Origin: CAINDZ01 sp964399195
Lineage (GTDB): Bacteria > Krumholzibacteriota > Krumholzibacteriia > LZORAL124-64-63
Length of the DNA: 64,000 nt
Direction: 5' to 3'
NCBI GenBank assembly: GCA_964399195.1
Contig: CAYNPY010000003.1
Location: forward strand, 19,914 to 83,913
Made by a program: the position numbers and the translations under genes. This document shows positions 34,269 through 43,993 of this stretch, piece after piece (the stretch's first letter is position 1; each line of letters starts with the position of its first letter). The notes beneath the pieces were generated by a model. That model searched no databases and was not told the DNA's origin. It worked only from the letters and a program-made list of their open reading frames with translations.

Positions 34269-34937
34269 ATGGACGTCGACATCAACCTGCTGCACCACCT
34301 GTTCCGCGCCCACCCCTGGCACGGCGTGGCCATCGGCGACGAGGCGCCAGAGCGCGTCACCGCGTACGTCGAGATCGTGCCCACCGACACGGTGAAGTAC
34401 GAGCTGGACAAGCCGACCGGGCTGCTGAAGGTGGACCGGCCGCAGAAGTTCTCGAACGTCTACCCGACGCTGTACGGACTGCTGCCGCAGACCTTCTGCG
34501 GCCCGAAGGTGGCCGACTTCTGCATGAAGCAGGCGTCGCGCGGGGGCATCATCGGCGACGGCGACCCGCTGGACATCTGCATCCTGGCCGAGAAGACCAT
34601 CACCCACGGCGACATCCTGCTGACGGTGACGCCCATCGGCGGGCTGCGCATGATCGACGGCGACGAGGCCGACGACAAGATCATCGCCGTGCTGGGCACC
34701 GACGCCATCTACGGCCACCTGCGCGACATCTACGAGTGCCCGGCGCCGATGATCGAGCGCCTGCGCCACTACTTCCTGACCTACAAGGACGCGCCCGGCG
34801 CCCGCCGCAGCGAGACCGAGATCACGCACATCTACGGCCGGGCCGAGGCGCACGAGGTCATCGAGCGCAGCATGGCCGACTATGCCGACAAGTTCGGCGA
34901 CCTCAAGCGGCTGTTCGAGCGGCTGCGGTCGCGCTGA
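34269..34937 (+). CDS. ppa: Inorganic pyrophosphatase, family I
   Basis: 222 residues, soluble Mg-dependent enzyme splitting PPi. Active-site segments: VEIVPTDTVKYELDKPTGLLKVDRP, VYPTLYGLLPQTFCG, and the Asp-rich signature GDGDPLDICILAE with a second aspartate set in GDEADDKIIAV. It is longer than the about 175-residue E. coli enzyme, with insertions and an extended C-terminal helix, like the long family I enzymes of several bacteria. It is followed at 35127 by acetyl-CoA synthetase, whose reaction releases PPi, a sensible neighbour. Confidence 0.92.
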   Translation: MDVDINLLHHLFRAHPWHGVAIGDEAPERVTAYVEIVPTDTVKYELDKPTGLLKVDRPQKFSNVYPTLYGLLPQTFCGPKVADFCMKQASRGGIIGDGDPLDICILAEKTITHGDILLTVTPIGGLRMIDGDEADDKIIAVLGTDAIYGHLRDIYECPAPMIERLRHYFLTYKDAPGARRSETEITHIYGRAEAHEVIERSMADYADKFGDLKRLFERLRSR

Positions 34938-34999
34938 GCCCGATCCGGCCGCCCGGCCGTCCGCGGGCCGGCCTCCGACACACCGGTCCGGGCAAGGTC

Positions 35000-35028
35000 T
35001 TGTTCGTCGGCGACAATAATGGTATGAC
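35000..35028 (+). promoter_or_regulatory. Candidate promoter of acs
   Basis: TTGTTC (35000-35005), 17-base spacer, TATGAC (35023-35028), about 100 bases before the acs ATG in an AT-richer patch of the 189-base gap. Confidence 0.4.
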
Positions 35029-35126
35029 TTTCCCGGGCGCCGCCCCGCCGCCACCATGTCCCGCCGCCGGCGCCGGGTCCGCCGCCAGGCGGTCGTCACC
35101 GAGCGCACCCCCAGGAGGGCCGAACC

Positions 35127-37094
<1,968 letters not shown>

Positions 37095-37098
37095 GCGC

Positions 37099-37112
37099 TG
37101 GCGCCGGCGCAA
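37099..37112. repeat. Near-perfect copy of the 14-bp palindrome
   Basis: TGGCGCCGGCGCAA, 13 of 14 identical to the palindrome at 27882 and 45971, five bases after the acs stop. Confidence 0.45.
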
Positions 37113-37224
37113 CTGAGCGCCCGTCGATCCCGTCCGCCGTCGTTCCCCATCGTTGCCGATCGCGGCGCGGAAGGGCGCGGACTTCCCCGCGGCCGCGCGC
37201 GACCAGCCCGCGGCGAATCGCAGA

Positions 37225-37253
37225 TTGTCCTGGCATTTGTCGGATGGTATCAT
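37225..37253 (+). promoter_or_regulatory. Sigma-70-like promoter of the M6 protease gene
   Basis: TTGTCC (37225-37230), 17-base spacer, TATCAT (37248-37253), 113 bases before the ATG. Best-formed promoter in this 271-base gap. Confidence 0.5.
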
Positions 37254-37365
37254 GGATGCGTATCTTATGACGCTCGGGAGCCTGCGGCCGGCCGTCGTGC
37301 GGCGACTCCCGGCTCCCGGTGCGCATCGCGCCACCGCCAACGCACACCAGCCCGAAAGCCGAGCC

Positions 37366-40300
37366 ATGCGCCATCGCCCGCTGCGCCGCCATCCCGCGCC
37401 CGCGTCCCGCGTCTCTTTCGTCCTGGTCCTGATCGCGCTGTCGTTGAGCGCGGCGGCCGCCCTGGCCGCGCCGCACTGGGGCGACCGTTACGACCTGCGC
37501 CAGCCCGACGGCGCCGTGGTGCCGGTGGTGGTCTGGGGCGACGAGTTCTACCAGCACATCGAGTCGCTGGACGGCTACACGCTGGTGCGCGACGAGACGA
37601 CGGGCGTCATCTGCTACGCGCGGCTGGCCGCGGACGGCCGTTCGCTGGTCAGCACGGGCGTGCGGGCCGGCGATCCCGCGCTGTCGACGCTGGGGCTGAC
37701 GCCGCGCCTGCGCCTTCCGCTCGAGGAGCGGCGCCGGCAGGCGGCCGCCACGCGCGAGGTGCTGGACGCCGAGGGCCTGCCAGCGTTCCGGGACGCGAGC
37801 AAGGCCGGCGCCGCGGTCGTCACCGGCGACGTCAAGGGCATCACCCTGCTGATCGACTTCAGCGACCAGCCCTGGACCATCCCCGCCGCCGACTTCGAGG
37901 CCTACCTCAACCTGCCCGGCTACACGGGCTACGGCAACAACGGCTCGGTGCGCGACTACTTCCACGACGTGTCGGACGGGCTGCTGACCTACACCAACTT
38001 CGTGCCGACCGTCTACTACCGCGCGGCGCAGCCCAAGACCTACTACGACACCAGCGCGGTGACCTACGGCCAGCGCGCCCGCGAACTGATCCGCGAGGCG
38101 CTGATCTGGCTGAACAACCAAGGCTTCAACTACAGCCTGTACGACGCCAACGGCGACGGCCGTGTCGACGCCCTCAACGTGTTCTACGCCGGCGAGCCGA
38201 CGCAGGGCTGGGCGCAGGGGCTGTGGCCGCACGCCAGCAGCATCTCCTACTCGGCCGACGGCGTCACGACCGGCAGCTACCAGATCACGAACATCGGCAG
38301 CGGGCCGTCGCTGGGCACGTTCTGCCACGAGAACGGCCACATGCTGTGCGGGTGGCCCGACCTCTACGACTACGACGGCGATTCCTCCGGCGTGGGCCGC
38401 TTCTGCCTGATGTGCAACAGCGGACCGGCCAACAATCCGGTGCAGCCGAGCGCCCCGTTCCGCATGATGTCCGGCTGGTCGACGTCGCTGACCACCCTGA
38501 CCACCGCGGTCGCCAATCTCCCGGTCACGGCCGGCGTCAACCAGTTCTACAAGGTGAACCGCCCCTCGTACCCCAACGAGTACTACCTCATCGAGAACCG
38601 TCAGCGCACCGGCCGCGACGCTTCGCTGCCGGACACGGGCCTGGCGATCTGGCACGTCGACACCAACGGCAGCAACAACAACCAGCAGATGACGCCGACG
38701 CAGCACTACTACACGACGCTGGTGCAGGCGGACGGTCGCTGGGACCTGGAGAACGGCATCGGGCAGGGCGACGCCACCGACCTGTGGTCGGCGCCCGACC
38801 ACGTGCTGTTCACGCCCGTCACCAGCCCGGCGGCCACCTGGTGGAACGGCGCCGCGGCGCCCGTCTTCATCGACGGCGTCAGCGCCAGCGCGCCGACGAT
38901 GACCTTCAACTACCGGCCGTCGGTCGGCTCGCTGGCCGTGTCGATCACCGTCCAGCCCGCTGGCCTGTTGGCCCCGTGGCGGCTGGAAGGGCCGAACGGC
39001 TTCCTCGAGACCGGCAGCGGCGACGCGGTGGTCCTGGTCTGGGACGCCGGAACCTACACGCTGACCTGGCTGCCCGTGCCGGGCTGGTCGCTGCCGGCAG
39101 CGCCGGTGGCCGCCGGCGCCGTGACCGAGAGCGGGCCGCCGCTGGCCCTCGGCGGCACGTACCAGGACCCGCCGTTCGTCGCCACCTCGGCCGGCTCACT
39201 CGGTGACACGGGCGCCGGCCGCGGCGTCAGCCTGGTGGACTTCGACGGCGACGGCGACCTGGACCTGTTCATCTGCAACCGCGGCACGGCCAACCGCCTG
39301 CTGCGCAACGACGGCAACCTGACGTTCACGGACGTCGCGACGGGGCTCCTGGCCGAAGCGGGCCTGACGATGGCCGCGGCCTGGGCCGACTTCGACGGCG
39401 ACGGCGACCAGGACGTCTACCTGACGCGCGACGGGCAGGCCAACCGCCTGCTGGTCTCAGGCGGCGGCGCCTGGACGAACATCGCCCAGTTCGGCGTCGA
39501 CGACGCAGGCCCCGGCCGCGCCGCCTCGTGGGTCGACTACGACAACGACGGCCTGCTCGACCTGCACCTGGTCAACGACGGCGCGGCGAGCCAGATCTTC
39601 CGCTCGTTCGGCGACATCGGCGGCGGGCAGTTCTTCCTGGTGGGCCAGGGGATCGCCGCGCTGCAGGCCGTCGGCAACGGCACGGCGGCGCCCTGGGCCG
39701 ACTATGACGGCGACGGCGACCAGGACGTCTACCGCGTCCTGGCCTGGCAGGCGAACCAGCTGGTGCAGAACGTCGGCCTGGCGGGCTTCATGGCGACCGG
39801 CGTGATGGCCAATGCCAATGCGGGCCAGGCGGCCGCCTGGGGCGACCTGGACGGCGACGGCGACCTGGATCTCTACCTGGTCAACGACGGCCAGGTCGAC
39901 GTCTGCTACCGGAACCAGGGCGCGTACTTCGAGACGATCACCGGCCCGGGCCTGGGCGACGGCGGCAACGGCCGCGGCCTGGCCCTGGCCGACTTCGACA
40001 ACGACGGCGCCCTGGACATCTACGTGGCGCGCAAGGACCAGCCGGACCTGCTCCTGTTCGGCGACGGCGCCGGACAGTTCGCGGCCTCGCAGCTGGTGCC
40101 GGCCGCGCAGGGCAGCACCACGGCCGTGGCCTGCGGCGACCTCGACGGCGACGGCGGCCTGGACCTCTACCTCTCGCGCGACGGCGCGCCGAACGTGCTC
40201 CTGCGCAACGCGATCGCCGGCCGCGGCCACTGGCTGCACCTGGACCTGGTGGGCGCGGGCACACAGCGCGACGCCATCGGCGCCACCGTGCGGCTGGTCA

Positions 40301-40803
40301 GTGGCGGCGCTTCGCAGCTGAGGCACGTGTCCGGCGGCGGCGAGAGCCTGGCGCAGCACGCGCGGCGGGTGGCCTTCGGGTTGGGCGCATCCGCCGTGGC
40401 CGACAGCGTGATCGTGCGCTGGCCCGACGGCACGACGAGCGTGCGGCTCAACGTGGCGGTCGACCGCGTGCTGACCATCCAGCAGGGCGTCGCCAGCGCG
40501 GTGGACCTGCCGCTTGCCGCGCCCGCGGTCACCGCGCTGGGCGCGCCGTACCCCAACCCGTTCAACCCGTCGACGACGGTGTCGTTCGACCTGGCGACGC
40601 CGGGGCGCGCGGAGCTGGCGATCTACTCGCTGGACGGCCGCCGCGTGGCGACGCTCGTGGCGGGCGAGTTGCCGGCGGGGCGGCATGCCGCCGTGTGGGA
40701 CGGCCGCGACGAACGGGGCCGGCCGGTGGCTTCGGGCAGCTATGCGTGCCGGCTGGCGACGGAGGCGGGCGTGATGTCGCGGCGCCTGACCCTGGTGAAG
40801 TAG
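37366..40803 (+). CDS. Secreted M6-family metalloprotease with VCBS/FG-GAP, ASPIC/UnbV and FlgD-like domains
   Basis: 1145 residues from ATG 37366. Signal peptide VSFVLVLIALSLSAAAALA. N-terminal pro-region, then an M6 (immune-inhibitor-A-like) catalytic domain with the zinc site HENGH (His321, Glu322, His325) in GTFCHENGHMLCGWPDLYDYD. Residues about 610-935 contain at least six VCBS/FG-GAP units with acidic loops such as DFDGDGDLDLFI and DLDGDGDLDLYL, probably a beta-propeller binding Ca2+. An ASPIC/UnbV-type module follows (GRGHWLHLDLVGAG...IVRWPDGTTSVRL), and the FlgD-like tail with YPNPFNPSTTVSF. Extracellular protein degradation inferred. The zinc ligands are intact. Confidence 0.88.
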   Translation: MRHRPLRRHPAPASRVSFVLVLIALSLSAAAALAAPHWGDRYDLRQPDGAVVPVVVWGDEFYQHIESLDGYTLVRDETTGVICYARLAADGRSLVSTGVRAGDPALSTLGLTPRLRLPLEERRRQAAATREVLDAEGLPAFRDASKAGAAVVTGDVKGITLLIDFSDQPWTIPAADFEAYLNLPGYTGYGNNGSVRDYFHDVSDGLLTYTNFVPTVYYRAAQPKTYYDTSAVTYGQRARELIREALIWLNNQGFNYSLYDANGDGRVDALNVFYAGEPTQGWAQGLWPHASSISYSADGVTTGSYQITNIGSGPSLGTFCHENGHMLCGWPDLYDYDGDSSGVGRFCLMCNSGPANNPVQPSAPFRMMSGWSTSLTTLTTAVANLPVTAGVNQFYKVNRPSYPNEYYLIENRQRTGRDASLPDTGLAIWHVDTNGSNNNQQMTPTQHYYTTLVQADGRWDLENGIGQGDATDLWSAPDHVLFTPVTSPAATWWNGAAAPVFIDGVSASAPTMTFNYRPSVGSLAVSITVQPAGLLAPWRLEGPNGFLETGSGDAVVLVWDAGTYTLTWLPVPGWSLPAAPVAAGAVTESGPPLALGGTYQDPPFVATSAGSLGDTGAGRGVSLVDFDGDGDLDLFICNRGTANRLLRNDGNLTFTDVATGLLAEAGLTMAAAWADFDGDGDQDVYLTRDGQANRLLVSGGGAWTNIAQFGVDDAGPGRAASWVDYDNDGLLDLHLVNDGAASQIFRSFGDIGGGQFFLVGQGIAALQAVGNGTAAPWADYDGDGDQDVYRVLAWQANQLVQNVGLAGFMATGVMANANAGQAAAWGDLDGDGDLDLYLVNDGQVDVCYRNQGAYFETITGPGLGDGGNGRGLALADFDNDGALDIYVARKDQPDLLLFGDGAGQFAASQLVPAAQGSTTAVACGDLDGDGGLDLYLSRDGAPNVLLRNAIAGRGHWLHLDLVGAGTQRDAIGATVRLVSGGASQLRHVSGGGESLAQHARRVAFGLGASAVADSVIVRWPDGTTSVRLNVAVDRVLTIQQGVASAVDLPLAAPAVTALGAPYPNPFNPSTTVSFDLATPGRAELAIYSLDGRRVATLVAGELPAGRHAAVWDGRDERGRPVASGSYACRLATEAGVMSRRLTLVK

Positions 40804-40809
40804 GGCGCG

Positions 40810-41439
40810 ATGAACTGGATCGAGATCCTCGGCTACGCCGCCTCCGTGCTGGTGGCCGTGTCGCTGACCATGAACTCGCTGGCGCGCCTGCGCGCCCTGA
40901 ACCTGCTGGGCGCGAGCCTGTTCGCGGTCTACGGCTGGCTGGTGGGCGCCGTGCCGGTGCTGCTGGTCAACGGCTTCATCGCCGTGGTCAACGTCGTCTT
41001 CCTGGCGCGGATGCAGCCCGGCCGCAGCGAGGCCTTCGAGCTGCTGGCCATCCGCCGCCGCGACAACCGCTACCTGCAGCGCTTCCTGGCGTTCCACCGC
41101 GAGGACATCGCCCGCTTCAGTCCCGGCTTCGACGCCGACGCCGTCGCCGACCCGCGCATCGTCTTCATCCTGCGCGACATGCAGCCGGTGGGCCTGGTCG
41201 TCTGCGAGCCCGGCCCCGGCGGCGACCTGCGCGTGCACCTGGACTACGTGATCCCGTCCTACCGCGACTTCCGCTGCGCGCACTACTTCTACCAGGCCTG
41301 GTCGTCGGTCGTGGAGTGCCCGGACGCGCGCCGCTTCGTGGCCACGGGCGGCAGCGACAAGCATCGCTGGTACCTGCGCAAGGTGGGCTTCACGGCCGAG
41401 CCGGCGCTGGGGGCGGACGTGTTCGTGCGGGCGGCCTGA
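40810..41439 (+). CDS. YgjV-like membrane domain fused to a GNAT-like domain
   Basis: 209 residues. Residues 1-75 form three hydrophobic helices (EILGYAASVLVAVSLTMNSL, LLGASLFAVYGWLVGAVPVLL, GFIAVVNVVFLARM) resembling the inner-membrane YgjV family. Residues about 85-205 (RYLQRFLAFHREDIARFSPGF, RIVFILRDMQPVGLVVCEPG, HLDYVIPSYRDFRCAHYFYQ, HRWYLRKVGFTAE) read as a GNAT acyltransferase fold, with the closing YLRKVGF typical of the acetyl-CoA-binding end. Starts 7 bases after the protease stop, so co-expression is possible. Substrate unknown. Confidence 0.72.
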   Translation: MNWIEILGYAASVLVAVSLTMNSLARLRALNLLGASLFAVYGWLVGAVPVLLVNGFIAVVNVVFLARMQPGRSEAFELLAIRRRDNRYLQRFLAFHREDIARFSPGFDADAVADPRIVFILRDMQPVGLVVCEPGPGGDLRVHLDYVIPSYRDFRCAHYFYQAWSSVVECPDARRFVATGGSDKHRWYLRKVGFTAEPALGADVFVRAA

Positions 41440-41550
41440 CCGCGGCGCGGCGGGCATCCCTGCCGCCAGGCCCCTGTTGCGCCGAAGGCCGTTCGGCTAT
41501 ACTCAACGTGACATCTCGCCCGCGAATGCATTGTGAGATCGGGGGACTCC

Positions 41551-43878
41551 ATGTTCCACCGCGCCCATCGGATTCTCATGCTCACGATGTTGCTGGCGAC
41601 AGCCACCCCGGCCGCGCGCGCCCAACTCCCCGCCGACGTCTGGTGGCGCGACGGCTTCCACCCCGCCGGGCTGCAAGGGTCCGTGTGGGCGCTGCGCCCG
41701 TTCTCGGGGGGCGTCGTGGTCGGGGGAACCCTTGCGGCGGTCGAAGACCGGCCTGCCCTGAACGTCGTTCGGTTCGAACTGCAGGACGGGCTGCTCGCCC
41801 GCGGCACGGCCGTCGGCGAGGGACTCAACGGCACCGTCATGGCTTTCGCCGAGCACGAGGGCGAACTGATCGCCGGCGGGCAGTTCACGCGTTCCGGCGG
41901 CACGGTCGTGGAGCGTGTCGCCCGCTGGGACGGCAAGTCCTGGCAGCCCGTCGGTGCCGGTCTGCCGGGGGTGACGGTCAAGGCGCTCGCCAGCTACGGC
42001 GGCCATCTCCAGGCCGGCGCCTACCGCTGGGACGGCGTCGCGTGGACGAATGTGCTGCAGACCAACGGCGATGTCCGCTTCCTGGCCGAGCACGGCGGGC
42101 TGCTCTACGTGGCAGGCTCGTTCACCCAGGCGCGCGGCGTGGCCGTGAACCATGCCTTCGCCTGGGACGGCGTCGCGGTGTTGCCCCTCGGCGCCGGCCT
42201 GAGCGGACCGGCGGTCGGCCTGGCGGTCGTCGACGGGGCGGTGGCCGTCGCGACCACCTCCAATTCGGGCCTCGGCAACGTCGCGCTCTGGGACGGCGGC
42301 GCCTGGAACGTGATCCTGTCCGGATCGCAGATCGAATCCATCTCCGCCTGGGGCGATCGTCTGGTGGTCTCGCACTGGTGGCGGGCCGCGCCGTATCTGT
42401 GGTTTCCGCTGATCCGGGCCTGGCAGGATGGCGCCTGGACGGGCCTGGGCGGATTCACCTCGCGGGTGATGACCGAACTGGGGGGCGACCTGCTGCTGCA
42501 GGCCGACCCGGCCGCGGTGCCCGGCATCGTCTCGCCGGGGTTGATCGCGTGCGGCGGAGCCGGCTTCCGCGCGGCCTTCGTCCCGGGGGACGGCTGCGAC
42601 GACGGCTTCCACGCGCTGGCCCCGCTCGGCGATGCCGCGATCGCGGTGGGGAGCTTCCGCATCGCCGGCGGCAGGTGCTTCGACCGCGCCGTCCTGGCGG
42701 CGGAAGGACTCTGGTACCCCTGGGGAGCGGGCGCCGACCTCGGCTCGGACGGCTGGTTCACCGATGTGGCCGTGATCGGGCCGGAGACCTACGGCGTCTA
42801 CGCGCGCTCTGAGATCGACATCTTCACGTCCGAGATCTGCCGGCTCACGTGGCAGAACAGCGTTGCCGCCTGGGAGCGGCTGTTTGCCTGGGATTCCCTG
42901 GCCTGGGAAGCGTATCTCGTGCCGATCGGCGACGAACTGCACGCGCTCCATGGCAGGACCCTCTGGCGGGTCGCCCTGCCCACGGGGATGCTGGCGCCGT
43001 TGCCGGGGCTCGAACCCGACGGTTACGTCGCCGACGCCTGCCTGCACGGCGGCGCTCTCGTGCTGGCCGGTCAGATCGCCGCCACCGGCAGCGTGCCCTG
43101 CGGCCACGTCCTGCGCCGCATCGGCGCCGCCTGGGAGGACCTCGGCAATCCGGACGGGGCGCTCGCAGTGACGAAGCTCGCCTCGCTCGGCGACGACGGT
43201 CTGGCGGCGGTCTATCGCGACGGCTGGGGCCCGGCCGCGAGCGTGGCGCTCCTGGACCCCGGCGGCTGGCGGCAGCTCGGGGACGAATTCGGCGGGGAGG
43301 TCACGGAACTCGTCTGCCATCGCGGCTACCTGTTCGCCGCCGGCGACTTCGACCGCGTCGGCGATGTCGAGGCGCACGGTCTGGCGATGTGGACCGGCGC
43401 GACCTGGATGCCGGTCGGCTCCGGCGTCACGGGCAACTCGTCGGGGCGCGTGAGCGACCTTGTCAGCGCCGGGCGCAATCTCTGGCTCTGCGGTTCGTTC
43501 ACCAAGGTTGCCGGCCGGCCCAGCGCCGGGCTCGCCTGCTGGAGCGGGGACCCTGCGTTCCTGGCGGCGCTGAGCGGTGTCCCCGCCTCGCCCGGCGGCG
43601 GCAATGCGCTGCTGCGCCCGGCGTGGCCCAACCCGTTCAATCCGCGCACCGAACTGGCGTTCACGCTGCCGACGTCCGGCCCGGTGCGGTTGCGCGTCCA
43701 CGACGCGCGCGGCGCCGTCGTCCGTACGCTGGTGGACGGCGCGCTGGCGGCGGGAGAGCATCGTCCCACCTGGGACGGCCATGACGACGCGGGACGCGCG
43801 GCGCCATCAGGCGCGTACTTCGCACGGCTGGAAGCTGGTGCGGTGGTGGAGACAGCGAAGCTCGTGCTCGTGCGCTGA
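41551..43878 (+). CDS. Secreted beta-propeller-like protein with FlgD-like C-terminal domain
   Basis: 775 residues from ATG 41551 (GGGGGA 4 bases upstream; GTG 41533 is an upstream alternative). Signal peptide ILMLTMLLATATPAARA. The body is a run of Gly/Trp-rich repeats of about 50 residues with the phrase family LIAGGQFTRSGG..VARWDGKSW.PVGAG, seen again as LYVAGSFTQARGVAVNHAFAWDG, VAVGSFRIAGGRCFDRAVLAAEG and LWLCGSFTKVAGRPSAGLACWSG: a kelch- or delta-60-like propeller. The C-terminal 85 residues are the FlgD-like module (WPNPFNPRTELAFTLP, EHRPTWDGHDDAGRAAPSGAYF). Surface or secreted binding role inferred; no catalytic residues recognised. Confidence 0.75.
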   Translation: MFHRAHRILMLTMLLATATPAARAQLPADVWWRDGFHPAGLQGSVWALRPFSGGVVVGGTLAAVEDRPALNVVRFELQDGLLARGTAVGEGLNGTVMAFAEHEGELIAGGQFTRSGGTVVERVARWDGKSWQPVGAGLPGVTVKALASYGGHLQAGAYRWDGVAWTNVLQTNGDVRFLAEHGGLLYVAGSFTQARGVAVNHAFAWDGVAVLPLGAGLSGPAVGLAVVDGAVAVATTSNSGLGNVALWDGGAWNVILSGSQIESISAWGDRLVVSHWWRAAPYLWFPLIRAWQDGAWTGLGGFTSRVMTELGGDLLLQADPAAVPGIVSPGLIACGGAGFRAAFVPGDGCDDGFHALAPLGDAAIAVGSFRIAGGRCFDRAVLAAEGLWYPWGAGADLGSDGWFTDVAVIGPETYGVYARSEIDIFTSEICRLTWQNSVAAWERLFAWDSLAWEAYLVPIGDELHALHGRTLWRVALPTGMLAPLPGLEPDGYVADACLHGGALVLAGQIAATGSVPCGHVLRRIGAAWEDLGNPDGALAVTKLASLGDDGLAAVYRDGWGPAASVALLDPGGWRQLGDEFGGEVTELVCHRGYLFAAGDFDRVGDVEAHGLAMWTGATWMPVGSGVTGNSSGRVSDLVSAGRNLWLCGSFTKVAGRPSAGLACWSGDPAFLAALSGVPASPGGGNALLRPAWPNPFNPRTELAFTLPTSGPVRLRVHDARGAVVRTLVDGALAAGEHRPTWDGHDDAGRAAPSGAYFARLEAGAVVETAKLVLVR

Positions 43879-43993
43879 GCCGCCGTTCCGGCCGCCCGGC
43901 AGGATCTGCCGCCGCGGGCGCGCGGTCCGGGGCTTGCATCGGCCCGGTCAGGACCGAGCCAGACCCCCGCCGCCGCCGACCAGGAGTGCCGCC

